Shown: positions 9,046 to 16,586, numbered from the stretch's first letter. The stretch is 64,000 nucleotides of DNA from an uncultured Treponema sp. (GCA_946615905.1 CAMOIE010000005.1:111901-175900); one strand, 5' to 3'. Numbers and translations: made by a program. Notes: generated by a model not told the origin, from the letters alone.

Positions 9046-9933
9046 TTAATTTTCGATTTTGATTTTTCCAACAATTATCGGGGACGCGATTCCAAGGAGG
9101 ACGATTGCAAAGCCGATAATCAGGAACCATGGGATTCCAGCCTCTTTTTTGATGGAGGCAGCGTCAAATTCCAGCTGGTATGAAATCTCGTGCGGGGCAG
9201 ACATTGCGGTCGTGTCCGCGATTACCGTGAAAGGCCCGTCAAAAGTCATGACAGGAATCTCAAAGACAGACTTTCCCTTTTCGATTTTCGCCGTGTATTT
9301 TTGCCCGTAGATTTTCATATAGTCATAGTTCGCTGATGACCAGACAAGCCTCGCAGTCGCCTGACCGTCTTTTATTGTCACTACGGCTGGAGATGAGACA
9401 AAAGCCTTGCCTGTGCCGCCGGTCAATTTTACGCTGGCTGTGTAAGCTCCGTCCTTTTTTCCGAAAATCTCCTTGAAGTCATCGGAGAAAGGCTGAATCA
9501 AAATTGACTCCTGGGGGAGACTGTATGACCAAAAAATCAAGTCGCGGTCGTACCAGGATTTTTTCTTTGTCGAATAGGCAGCGCAGGGAATCGGCTCATT
9601 CAAATAGGTCACAGGGAATTCGTACTCATACTTGCCGTCAGAATTTTCGCTGTAAAAAAAACATGAGGAGTCCGGGGCAGTCTGGGCAGCTTCAGCCTTT
9701 CCGGGGAAAAGTTTTTTGTAGCCCTTGCCTGACAAAGTGAGTCTTGCCCGCATGGAGCCGGAATCCACGACAAGGGAGGCTTTCTCCACACGGAACATCG
9801 ACGATGAGGAATCCACAGAGATTGAATAACTTCCGTCCACAATATCAGAGCCTTTAAGCGGAAGAAAGGTCTTTTCCGAGAAAATCAAAAATGAAAGATT
9901 AAAAATTAAAAGTGAAAGAATCAGCCGTTTCAT
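9046..9933 (-). CDS. Secreted, C-terminally membrane-anchored protein with two similar domains, linked to a metal/corrinoid importer
   Basis: A signal peptide (~1-19), two related modules and a C-terminal membrane helix (~268-288) with a basic tail are visible. The modules begin DGSYSISVDSSSSMF and DGAYTASVKLTGGTG and both continue with a V-x-x-G-x-x-x-ARL-x-x-S-x-x-Y pattern. From memory, similar proteins sit beside iron/heme-type importers in Firmicutes, and the layout is reminiscent of NEAT-type surface modules, but I cannot confirm that fold. As first gene of the operon it may capture substrate for the ABC importer. No Shine-Dalgarno sequence is visible; TAAAAT lies 7 nt before the ATG. 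Confidence 0.7.
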   Translation of the reverse strand: MKRLILSLLIFNLSFLIFSEKTFLPLKGSDIVDGSYSISVDSSSSMFRVEKASLVVDSGSMRARLTLSGKGYKKLFPGKAEAAQTAPDSSCFFYSENSDGKYEYEFPVTYLNEPIPCAAYSTKKKSWYDRDLIFWSYSLPQESILIQPFSDDFKEIFGKKDGAYTASVKLTGGTGKAFVSSPAVVTIKDGQATARLVWSSANYDYMKIYGQKYTAKIEKGKSVFEIPVMTFDGPFTVIADTTAMSAPHEISYQLEFDAASIKKEAGIPWFLIIGFAIVLLGIASPIIVGKIKIEN

Positions 9934-9940
9934 AGGGGAT

Positions 9941-9946
9941 ATTTTA
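9941..9946 (-). promoter_or_regulatory. -10 box of the surface-protein/ABC importer operon
   Basis: Reverse-strand TAAAAT (9946-9941) lies 7 nt before the ATG at 9933 and there is no Shine-Dalgarno sequence, the layout of a leaderless mRNA. The -35 region is poor. Confidence 0.35.
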
Positions 9947-10030
9947 CCGCAAATAGCATTTTCTTTCTATTTATTTTGGCGATATTATAGCTTTCAGAAA
10001 GGAATCCTGTATAATCATCATGAGGAAAAT

Positions 10031-10324
10031 ATGAAACCGAAGATGATATTCCTAAACCTCCTGAAAGTTCTTGTATTTCTGCTGGATGCCGTATTGGACT
10101 TTTATGCATTAGTCTGGCTAGAAAGTTTTCTTTTCGAAAAATACGACAATCCGTTGCGCTATTTCGCAGCGATTTATATTCCCTACATCTCAATTTTCAT
10201 TGTGTTTTTTATATATCTTTTGACGGTAGGAATACGCTGGATTTTCGGAAAATGCAGACGGCAAATTCTGATTGTCTTTGCGTTTGCCGTATTCGGAGCG
10301 ATTGTGCTACGATACGAGTGTTGA
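10031..10324 (+). CDS. Small integral membrane protein, unknown
   Basis: 97 residues with about three hydrophobic helices (roughly 7-30, 45-68, 78-93) and basic residues between the second and third. A GAGGAAA Shine-Dalgarno sequence sits 4 nt before the ATG and an extended -10 (TGTATAAT) lies about 15 nt further upstream, so it is probably expressed. No family recognised. It begins an AT-richer accessory stretch. Confidence 0.6.
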   Translation: MKPKMIFLNLLKVLVFLLDAVLDFYALVWLESFLFEKYDNPLRYFAAIYIPYISIFIVFFIYLLTVGIRWIFGKCRRQILIVFAFAVFGAIVLRYEC

Positions 10325-10348
10325 AATTTGCAAACTGGTGAAGGAAAA

Positions 10349-10462
10349 ATGAAACCGACAAAACACACCCTCGCAAAACTCTTCGCCCTTCTTTCGTTCG
10401 CGGTGTATCTGCTATTAACACAAATGAAACATTCCTCAAAATCCTGTATAATCCTCTCATAA
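10349..10462 (+). CDS. Small hydrophobic ORF, 37 aa, possibly vestigial
   Basis: A good Shine-Dalgarno sequence (GAAGGAAA) precedes an ATG that opens 37 codons with one hydrophobic segment. Both this ORF and the one before it begin MKP, and the start contexts look alike, so it may be a decayed duplicate. Its 3' end overlaps the promoter of the fragment at 10476. Translation is plausible but unproven. Confidence 0.3.
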   Translation: MKPTKHTLAKLFALLSFAVYLLLTQMKHSSKSCIILS

Positions 10463-10475
10463 AGGAAATCCCAAA

Positions 10476-10504
10476 ATGAAAAACAAATCCTAATTCTGCT
10501 CTTA
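10476..10504 (+). pseudogene. Degenerate copy of the 5' end of the gene at 11130
   Basis: The first ~30 bases match the start of the 11130 gene with one deleted A and a few substitutions, so the frame stops after five codons. A TATAAT (10447-10452) and AAGGAAA (10462-10468) precede it, whereas the intact gene at 11130 has neither, suggesting that the promoter end was separated from the gene by the 10594-11125 pair. Confidence 0.35.
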
Positions 10505-10570
10505 ACTCAATAGCCACCAGACGCATCACCCCCCCTTAGACTTCTGTATCACAAACCGAAGAATTTATGC

Positions 10571-10576
10571 TATAAT
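10571..10576 (+). promoter_or_regulatory. -10 box upstream of the DUF4160 pair
   Basis: TATAAT sits 17 nt before the ATG at 10594, with AGGAGG (10583-10588) between them, implying a very short leader that begins at the ribosome-binding site. Confidence 0.45.
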
Positions 10577-10593
10577 AAAAGTAGGAGGTGCGT

Positions 10594-10863
10594 ATGCTTC
10601 ACAATTTTATGGAATTGCCTGACCAAACAATAATCAGTTATTACGACATCGATAACGGCTCCGTCAAAGTTTATATGGAAACCCCGGATGAAAAATACGG
10701 ATTCAAGCATGCCACCTGTTTTTTGCCAGCCGAAAATTGGACAGACATTGTTGGCTACACCGAAGCAGAATTAGATTATTTAAAAGAACTCGTGGAATCG
10801 GAAAAGCACATGATTTTAGAATTTGCTCAGAATGGGGGCTTGGACGATGCCTCAAATTTTTAA
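10594..10863 (+). CDS. Small acidic protein, first gene of a DUF4160 pair
   Basis: 89 residues, hydrophilic and acidic, with no membrane segment. The start is set by a perfect AGGAGG five bases before the ATG; an in-frame GTG at 10588 falls inside that site and is rejected. The 3' end overlaps the DUF4160 gene by 17 bases. I do not recognise a named domain. DUF4160 proteins commonly occur in two-gene cassettes with small partners, so an antitoxin-like or regulatory role is an inference from context only. Confidence 0.7.
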   Translation: MLHNFMELPDQTIISYYDIDNGSVKVYMETPDEKYGFKHATCFLPAENWTDIVGYTEAELDYLKELVESEKHMILEFAQNGGLDDASNF

Positions 10864-11125
10864 GCTAGGCTCGTATTGGGTCTACTTTTGGACAAATGAA
10901 GGAGAGCCAAAAGAGCCTGTCCATGTCCACATTTCAAAAGGAAAGCCTGTTCCAAATGGAACAAAAGTTTGGATTACAAAAAGCGGAAAGTGTTCTCTTG
11001 CTAACAACAATTCAAAAATTCCAGAGCAGGATTTAAACAAATTACTTCGCTTGATAGAGCCGCGAGCTTTTGAGATTACACGAAAGTGGCTTGAAATATT
11101 CGGACAGATTTCATTCTACTGTTGA
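10847..11125 (+). CDS. DUF4160 family protein
   Basis: 92 residues. The family core is recognisable: an N-terminal MPQIFKLGSYWVYFWTNEG, then EPVHVHI, a KVWI strand and a C-terminal helix ending near ITRKWLEIFGQ. The start ATG at 10847 lies inside the 3' end of the upstream gene with GGGGG nearby, so translation is coupled. DUF4160 proteins are small, of unknown function, and often located in toxin-antitoxin-like pairs. The next gene starts only 4 bp after the stop. Confidence 0.75.
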   Translation: MPQIFKLGSYWVYFWTNEGEPKEPVHVHISKGKPVPNGTKVWITKSGKCSLANNNSKIPEQDLNKLLRLIEPRAFEITRKWLEIFGQISFYC

Positions 11126-11129
11126 AAAA

Positions 11130-12536
11130 ATGAAAAAACAAATCCTACTTCTACCCCTTCTTTTCGTATTCGCCATCTCGACAATTTCCGCAGAAAAAAC
11201 TTACACCGCGTTTCGACCAGAGCAAATCGAAGTAAGCTCGTTTCTTTCGGAAGGAAAAAACCAATACTCAAAAGACTGTCTTTCGCCAAAAGTCAGCCGT
11301 TCCTGGGTTCCTGCAGGTGGGTATATCGTTCTTCGTTCAGGTGTTCACACCGCCCTTCCGATTGCGCCCGAAGACAAATACACGGTCGGCGAGGATTCAG
11401 AGGAAAAGTTCAGCGGATGGCGGCTTGTGGTGTTCGACTCCACGGAAGAGGTTGCGCTGAACGCGGATTATTCAGTCGCGATGGACGCTCTTTTGCAGAC
11501 GATACGGAGCAAGACTTTTGTCGTCGCCGAGAATGACGGATTTGTCATCACGTCCGCGATTTCCGACGAGGATATTGATATGCTCGCCAGCGCGGTGAAG
11601 CAGAGAGAAGATGAAAAAAGGGCGGAAAATGCAAAAAAATTCCTTGCGCCGAACGAAAAGCAGGACGACGGCTTTTTTATCGCGAAGCCGACGTGCGCCT
11701 CGATTGCGGCAACGGGGGAGAAGGCGGGGATATTCCATTTGAACGCGAACGAGGCGACCATTTTTCCGCGCGAGCCTGAGCATTTTTTCTCGTACACAGA
11801 AAACGACAGCAGCGAGGAGGAAGAGATTAAGCATTGGCGGTTTATCCTTGTTTGTGCGGACGGAGAGTTGATAGGCGATTTTGAGTATCACGAGTGCATT
11901 TCTATGCTTTCGCATTTCCCGCAGTTGCTTTCTGGTGGTGACGAGAAGTATCTTACCACGAAGGCTCTTTCGGACGACGACCTAAAGATGCTCGCCGAAA
12001 CGCTCTCCCAAGTTCAGAGGGATGACTCCAGCGATAAAGGGGACGCTACGACCGCCAGCGACGAAGAAGAAACTGAAGAAGGCGAAACCGACGAATACGG
12101 GTGGGTTGAAGCAACGTATAAAGAAACCGTGCTGGACAAATGGGCAGAACACAAGGGCGTTCTGCTGTTTTGGTGGTTCATCGTCGCCATAATGCATTGC
12201 GCGGCTTTCTTTGATTTGAGCGGGCAGTCTTTTGCGGGCATAAAAGCGTTCGGCTGGAGCGTTTTTGCCATTCTGGGCAGTTTTTCGTTCACCTATTTTT
12301 TCCTTCTTGTTCTAAAATTTTTTCTTCAAAACTACCCGAAGGCGCAAAAGCCGATTTGTCAGGTTTTGGCTTGGATTTCTTTTGTTTCCTTCTTTTTGCT
12401 AGGGATTGTTGATATGCGACCTCTCGGCTCGGTTAAGTTTATCGCGATGAGTTCGTTTACTTTAGGCTCGCTTTACGCGACGCTGTTGATTTTCAAAATG
12501 TATTACAGCGACGCCCCCGATTCGCGCAAAAACTGA
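11130..12536 (+). CDS. Signal-peptide membrane protein with two internal repeats, unknown function
   Basis: 468 residues. A signal peptide (~1-20) is followed by two related extracytoplasmic modules. Each has a WR-[LF]-hydrophobic strand (GWRLVVFD; HWRFILVC) and ends in a matching segment (AISDEDIDMLASAVKQ; ALSDDDLKMLAETLSQ). An acidic linker (~295-330) and four hydrophobic helices (~345-465) follow. The ATG at 11130 is chosen because it opens the signal peptide. It lies 4 bp after the DUF4160 stop with no Shine-Dalgarno sequence. No family recognised. A degenerate copy of its 5' end lies at 10476. Confidence 0.7.
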   Translation: MKKQILLLPLLFVFAISTISAEKTYTAFRPEQIEVSSFLSEGKNQYSKDCLSPKVSRSWVPAGGYIVLRSGVHTALPIAPEDKYTVGEDSEEKFSGWRLVVFDSTEEVALNADYSVAMDALLQTIRSKTFVVAENDGFVITSAISDEDIDMLASAVKQREDEKRAENAKKFLAPNEKQDDGFFIAKPTCASIAATGEKAGIFHLNANEATIFPREPEHFFSYTENDSSEEEEIKHWRFILVCADGELIGDFEYHECISMLSHFPQLLSGGDEKYLTTKALSDDDLKMLAETLSQVQRDDSSDKGDATTASDEEETEEGETDEYGWVEATYKETVLDKWAEHKGVLLFWWFIVAIMHCAAFFDLSGQSFAGIKAFGWSVFAILGSFSFTYFFLLVLKFFLQNYPKAQKPICQVLAWISFVSFFLLGIVDMRPLGSVKFIAMSSFTLGSLYATLLIFKMYYSDAPDSRKN

Positions 12537-12582
12537 TTTATTGAAAAATTCACAATCATGTGCTAGTTTTTATTCGTGCGGA

Positions 12583-12628
12583 GGGTTCAATACACAGCCC
12601 CATGGGGCGTAAAGAGGGTATTGAACCC
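12583..12628. repeat. Nested inverted repeat I
   Basis: A perfect 11-bp inverted repeat (GGGTTCAATAC, 12583-12593; GTATTGAACCC, 12618-12628) encloses a second perfect 12-bp palindrome, GCCCCATGGGGC (12597-12608). It lies between the end of the 11130 gene and the DUF3791/DUF3990 module. There is no poly-T tail, so it is not an obvious terminator. Confidence 0.85.
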
Positions 12629-12647
12629 GACTGCGATTCCAATTATG

Positions 12648-12689
12648 AATCAGCATTCCCCGTGGGTTTGCCCCCGGGGAATGCTGATT
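12648..12689. repeat. Perfect 15-bp inverted repeat II
   Basis: AATCAGCATTCCCCG (12648-12662) and its exact complement (12675-12689) flank a 12-base loop rich in C and G. The right arm ends 11 bases before the ATG of the DUF3791 gene and includes the start of its likely ribosome-binding region (TGAGGC follows), so folding could affect translation of the module. Confidence 0.85.
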
Positions 12690-12700
12690 GAGGCTTAAAG

Positions 12701-12925
12701 ATGCAGACTGTACCGATAAAGGACAAAATTGAATATACCGTCTCTCTTGTCAGTGAGTTCGCAAAAAAACACTCGCTGACCACTACGCAGGCGTTCAATT
12801 ATCTTGACCGTTTTAAGGCTATCTCATTCATCGACCGCCAGTATAACATAGCCCATACGCTCTCTTTTGACGAGATGACCGAGAATATCGCATTGTACTG
12901 CAAAAAGAATGGAGGCCAGCTTTAA
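12701..12925 (+). CDS. DUF3791 family small protein (putative antitoxin component)
   Basis: 74 residues, helical, with family-type text such as FAKKHSLTTTQAFNYLDRF and a C-terminal helix. Proteins of this family occur directly upstream of DUF3990 proteins in many host-associated bacteria. Its stop shares one base with the next ATG (TAATG). GAGG lies about 10 bases before the start, just beyond a large hairpin. An antitoxin role is inferred from gene order, not shown. Confidence 0.75.
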   Translation: MQTVPIKDKIEYTVSLVSEFAKKHSLTTTQAFNYLDRFKAISFIDRQYNIAHTLSFDEMTENIALYCKKNGGQL

Positions 12926-13416
12926 TGTTTCTTTATCATGGGTCAAATGTAGAGATAAAAAAAGTCGATTTGAATCTTTCCAAACCGAACAAGGATTTTG
13001 GAAGAGGATTTTATCTTTCGGATAACTTTGAACAGGCAAGCGAAATGGCTTCTTTCAAGGCAGAACTTTTAGGTGGCGCGCCATTTGTTACAAAGTTTTA
13101 TTTTGATGAAAAACGATTTTCAGACAAAACGTTGAATGTATTGAGATTTTCAGAATATTCAAAAGAATGGGCGGAATTCGTTTTTAAAAATCGTAGTCAG
13201 GAAAATCAACTTTTCACCCATGAATATGACATTGTGACAGGACCAATCGCAAACGACCGCGTTGGAGTCCAAATCCGTCGTTTGATGGAAGGCGACATCG
13301 ATTTCGATACTTTCATCGAGAAACTAAAATTCATGAAAGGCGTAACATTTCAATTTTTTTTCGGAACGCAAAAAGCCGTTGATTTGCTTGAAAACAAGGG
13401 GCTGTGCGATGAATGA
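12925..13416 (+). CDS. DUF3990 family protein, ADP-ribosyltransferase-like putative toxin
   Basis: 163 residues. The ART-like features are an N-terminal LYHGSN (the H of the H-Y-E type core), NKDFGRGFYLSDNFEQA (the Y motif) and YDIVTGPIANDRVG, followed by a FFGTQKAVDLL C-terminal helix. DUF3990 is grouped with ADP-ribosyltransferase folds; the target is unknown. It is flanked by two small overlapping genes, one on each side. The region is visibly AT-richer than the surrounding core genes, consistent with acquisition. Confidence 0.8.
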   Translation: MFLYHGSNVEIKKVDLNLSKPNKDFGRGFYLSDNFEQASEMASFKAELLGGAPFVTKFYFDEKRFSDKTLNVLRFSEYSKEWAEFVFKNRSQENQLFTHEYDIVTGPIANDRVGVQIRRLMEGDIDFDTFIEKLKFMKGVTFQFFFGTQKAVDLLENKGLCDE

Positions 13417-13627
13417 TGTGGAATATCAAATTGAATGCACGACCCGCGACCTTGCGACGTATCTTGTGGCGGACTTTTCCTTTGACATGGAAAACGCCTT
13501 GCGGACTGTCTACAATTCGGAAACCTTCAAGAAACTGACCAATCCCAAAACAGGCCTTTACTTTCAAAGTCCACTGTATGTTTATGACTATTTGAAGGCT
13601 GAAATTAAAACTGGGAAATTTCTCTGA
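13409..13627 (+). CDS. Third gene of the DUF3990 module, small protein
   Basis: 72 residues. Start ATG at 13409 overlaps the DUF3990 gene by 8 bases; the open frame extends 10 codons upstream but this ATG starts the conserved-looking part (MNDVEYQIECTT). The body has an alternating helix pattern and ends with LYFQSPLYVYDYLK. I have seen similar small proteins after DUF3990 genes but know no function. It may be a second antitoxin or accessory subunit. Confidence 0.65.
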   Translation: MNDVEYQIECTTRDLATYLVADFSFDMENALRTVYNSETFKKLTNPKTGLYFQSPLYVYDYLKAEIKTGKFL

Positions 13628-13694
13628 TACGCCAAGAACGCATATTTGGCGAAGCTCAGATGCTAAATTTTTCTGTGCAAGGAGTCAAAAAAAA

Positions 13695-15473
13695 TTGAAA
13701 ACACAAATCGCAATCATCACACTTCTTCTCTCACTTGCCGTGCCGCTCTTTGCGGACGACGGTGGCTCGTATTATCCTGAGGAATGGACGTACGGCAACA
13801 TCTATGTTAAGGAGCCGAACGACAAAATCGCGCTGGAAAACGAGCTTTTGTTTTTTGGACCGGACAAGGCGGAGGCTGTCTTTGACTTTGTGAACACGAC
13901 GGCAGAGAAAGTAAAGGTGCCATGCAGCTTTCCGGTCGTGATGAAAGTGCCGTTCAAGACTTACAAAGGAAAAGCCCGCCCCTCTTACTCGCAGTGGACG
14001 GGGACAATCGACTCCGTGATATGGGAAATCGCGCTCGGCCGCCACATTGGTGACCCCGACCGCGGACGCTGGCTGGACACTCTTTCAATCGACGAGCTTC
14101 TGACGAAGGACAAGAGCCTACTCGTCAAAAAATACGCCGAATATCTTTCAGAGCTTGATTCTTACGGGGTCGTCGAAAGAGAATACGACGAAAAAGGAAA
14201 GAGAATTTCTGCAAGGAGATACGGCGACCACCTGAAAAAAGCCTACTCAGGCTGCGACATCACGCTCGACGGAAAGAAAATTCCGATTCAGAACGTTGGA
14301 ATCGAGGTGAATGTCGAAATCAACCCGAAAAGCGAGGTTCCAGAAGAGGGCTGGAATTACGACACAAACGACGAATTCTCATACCTTACGGTAGTCCTTC
14401 ATTTCTATCACGAGCTGGAATTCTTGCCCTCACGACATGCGCGGCTTGAAGTTTCGTATTCGGTCAATTCCGAGCGGCGAAGCAACCGCAGATCAGTGTA
14501 CGAGGGCTTCTACGACATCTCCACGGGCGGCACATGGAAAGGAAGCATGAAGCGTTTCCTCGTGGCGAGCGAGATGGACATGGTAGTGAGAAACGGAAGC
14601 ACGAAGCCAAAGGAATTCAGCGACATCTTGAACTTTTACCTTTTTGAAAACTACAAGCCTTCATCAGGCGAATATTTCGTGTTCAACTCAAAAAACGACT
14701 GGGACGAGGTTGATGCCCCGCCTTACGAGAGGGATTTTCCCAAGCAGGATTTCGTGTCCGGCATAACTTCATCATCGTTTCTAAAAGGAAGTTTCAAGTA
14801 TTATTCTATGGTTAACTGGGGTAATTCAGGAAACTTGAAGACCTCTGACTACAAGCCCGAACGCTCCTTTGACTCTGACCCCTACAACGGCTGGGTTGAG
14901 GGAGCAAAAGGCGACGGAAGGGGCGAATGGATTGGCTTCACGCTCTCGAAAAAGGCGTTCGGCCCGTTCGCCACAAACGGACTTGCCAGATTTAAGTATC
15001 AAGATGATGGTGACTTCTACGACAGTGACTCGCCTTTCTACGGAAAAAATAGACTTGGCACATGGCTGGAGAACAACCGAATAAAGACCATGAAACTGAC
15101 CGGCACAAACGGAACAAAAGCGGCCTTGAATTTCAGGGATTTTTACGCAGGAGGCATTCACGCCCCTGGGATGCCGGGCGGTTTGAACAGGCGGTATTAC
15201 TTCAACGCGGTGGAGAATCCGGTGATTCTTCCTCCCGGCTCCTACAGAATGGAAATCGCCGAAGTCTACAAGGGCACAAAATACGACGACACCGCGCTCG
15301 GCGAAGTCTGGTTCCACGAGCTATCCGACGGACTTTCCGCCTTCCTCGAATCGGAGGAAAAGTCCGGCTCCACATTCTTCACAGGGCTAATCACAGACCT
15401 TTTGAGAAGCCGTCTCGTGCGTTTTGATATAGCGGAATACTTTATGAAACAAACATTTTACAGCGAAAAGTGA
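13695..15473 (+). CDS. Secreted protein with C-terminal NADase-type glycan-binding-like domain
   Basis: 592 residues, TTG start preceded by AAGGAG at good distance, and a signal peptide ending near FADD (~20). Residues ~20-290 are a beta-rich region of no family I recognise. Residues ~385-560 resemble the discoidin-like domain called NADase-type glycan-binding: a WVEGAKGDGRGEWIGF strand, then TWLENNRIKTMKL and a late LPPGSYRMEIAEVYKG strand. That domain recognises surface glycans in the family that gives the name; here the ligand is unknown. It is convergent with cbiK across a 10-bp hairpin. Confidence 0.7.
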   Translation: MKTQIAIITLLLSLAVPLFADDGGSYYPEEWTYGNIYVKEPNDKIALENELLFFGPDKAEAVFDFVNTTAEKVKVPCSFPVVMKVPFKTYKGKARPSYSQWTGTIDSVIWEIALGRHIGDPDRGRWLDTLSIDELLTKDKSLLVKKYAEYLSELDSYGVVEREYDEKGKRISARRYGDHLKKAYSGCDITLDGKKIPIQNVGIEVNVEINPKSEVPEEGWNYDTNDEFSYLTVVLHFYHELEFLPSRHARLEVSYSVNSERRSNRRSVYEGFYDISTGGTWKGSMKRFLVASEMDMVVRNGSTKPKEFSDILNFYLFENYKPSSGEYFVFNSKNDWDEVDAPPYERDFPKQDFVSGITSSSFLKGSFKYYSMVNWGNSGNLKTSDYKPERSFDSDPYNGWVEGAKGDGRGEWIGFTLSKKAFGPFATNGLARFKYQDDGDFYDSDSPFYGKNRLGTWLENNRIKTMKLTGTNGTKAALNFRDFYAGGIHAPGMPGGLNRRYYFNAVENPVILPPGSYRMEIAEVYKGTKYDDTALGEVWFHELSDGLSAFLESEEKSGSTFFTGLITDLLRSRLVRFDIAEYFMKQTFYSEK

Positions 15474-15479
15474 AATGAT

Positions 15480-15513
15480 GAAGCTGAAACGGCCACAAGA
15501 CCTTTTCAGCTTC
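15480..15513. terminator. Hairpin between convergent genes
   Basis: Perfect 10-bp inverted repeat GAAGCTGAAA (15480-15489) / TTTCAGCTTC (15504-15513) between the stop codons of the secreted protein and cbiK. It is likely a bidirectional terminator, although T-runs are short. Confidence 0.5.
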
Positions 15514-15523
15514 TATGAATTAC

Positions 15524-16396
15524 TTACTTGATTGCCTGTTCAATATGCTGGACGTAAAGCCGCTGGATTTCATAAATCTGGCCAAGTCCTTCCAGAATGC
15601 ATTCAACCTCGAATCCGGCCTTTTCAAACTGGCTCTTCCAAGAGTCGTCCTCGTCTCCGGCCATGTCGTTGTTGGCGTGGTCTCCGGCGACCACCATCAG
15701 CGGCTCCAAGACGACTTTCTTATAGCTGGCGTTGGACTTGGCGGCGGCGATCAAATCATCAATTGAGGGGCTTGCCTCAACTGTGCCGACATAGAAATTT
15801 TTCTTTCCGGCGGCGTTCAATACAGTCTGGAGTTTTGCGTAAGCCTTGTTTGATTCAGCCTCGGTTCCGTGCCCCATAAAGCAAATCGCAGTCTTTCCAT
15901 CGTCATATTTTGCAAGTTTTTCCGTGATGACTTTTGCGACAGCCTCGTAGTCAGAGTCAGAGGTCAAAAGGGGGCTTGAGAGGGAGAGCTTTTCAAATTT
16001 TCCTTTGTAGGACTCAAGTTCTTTTTTAAGGTCTGTGTACTCAAAGCCGTCCATCAGGTGGGTCGGCTGGACGATTAAAGTCTTAACTCCATCGGCAAGA
16101 GCGCGGTCGAGGGCTTCCTTAACGTTGTCAATTTTGATTCCATCACGCTTGGCGAGTTTGTCGATGATTGTCTGGGCTGTGAATGCGCGGCGAACGGTCC
16201 AGTCAGGATAGGACTCTCGGATTGTTGACTCGATTCCGCCGATTGTGATTGAGCGGCTGGAATTGTAGCTGGTTCCGAAAGAGACGACTAGGATTTCCTT
16301 GCCGACAGATTGAGAAGACTTTCCTGCGCAGGAAATGAACAAAGATGAGGCCAAAATGGCAGCTCCAAAAACTTTTGCAAATGAAGTGATTTTCAT
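15524..16396 (-). CDS. cbiK: Lipoprotein sirohydrochlorin cobaltochelatase, CbiK type
   Basis: Inserts Co2+ into (precorrin-2 or) sirohydrochlorin, or handles metal-tetrapyrroles in the periplasm. The CbiK signatures are VVSFGTSY near the N-terminus, VQPTHLMDGFEY, the metal-site MGHGTEAE and the C-terminal GDHANNDMAGDEDDSW. Unlike cytosolic CbiK this one has a signal peptide with lipobox Cys23 (LFISC), so it is a periplasmic lipoprotein, as in some Desulfovibrio CbiK forms. ATG at 16396 is set by AGGAG nine bases upstream. A cobalamin riboswitch precedes it. An envelope location raises the possibility of a metal-trafficking rather than strictly biosynthetic role. Confidence 0.9.
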   Translation of the reverse strand: MKITSFAKVFGAAILASSLFISCAGKSSQSVGKEILVVSFGTSYNSSRSITIGGIESTIRESYPDWTVRRAFTAQTIIDKLAKRDGIKIDNVKEALDRALADGVKTLIVQPTHLMDGFEYTDLKKELESYKGKFEKLSLSSPLLTSDSDYEAVAKVITEKLAKYDDGKTAICFMGHGTEAESNKAYAKLQTVLNAAGKKNFYVGTVEASPSIDDLIAAAKSNASYKKVVLEPLMVVAGDHANNDMAGDEDDSWKSQFEKAGFEVECILEGLGQIYEIQRLYVQHIEQAIK

Positions 16397-16410
16397 TGCG
16401 AGAACTCCTG

Positions 16411-16431
16411 TTTCCCTAAAGTCCGGGGAAA
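16411..16431 (-). promoter_or_regulatory. Possible riboswitch expression-platform hairpin
   Basis: TTTCCC / GGGAAA arms with a 9-base loop sit between the cobalamin aptamer and the cbiK AGGAG site, and could mediate control of translation initiation. Confidence 0.4.
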
Positions 16432-16451
16432 TTTTTAATGAATGGATTTTT

Positions 16452-16580
16452 TTTTCGGGCAGGTGTCTGGCTTTGCGGATTTTTCCGCTCACAGTAGCGG
16501 CTCTGCGGAGGACTTGAACCCCCTTCCCTTTTAATCAGTGCGTTCGGACTTTTTCCGACTCGCAACTGAACCCGAAAACG
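16452..16580 (-). ncRNA. Cobalamin riboswitch upstream of cbiK
   Basis: Read on the minus strand, the leader has the B12-box consensus in order: TTAAAAGGGAA, GTTCAAGTCCTCCGC, CGCTACTGTGAG, a short side stem (GCGGAAAAATCCGC) and GCCAGACACCTGCC. The ends pair as P1 (TTTTCGGG with CCCGAAAA). The predicted transcription start is at the 5' base of P1. The cbiK ATG follows about 55 nt later. Expected to repress when cobalamin is abundant. Confidence 0.9.
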
Positions 16581-16586
16581 TAAGAA

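Noticed and set aside
16498..16535. A GTTCAAGTCC segment looking like a tRNA T arm on the minus strand
   Set aside because: The flanking sequence lacks acceptor, D and anticodon stems and instead matches the cobalamin riboswitch in order, so it is riboswitch sequence.
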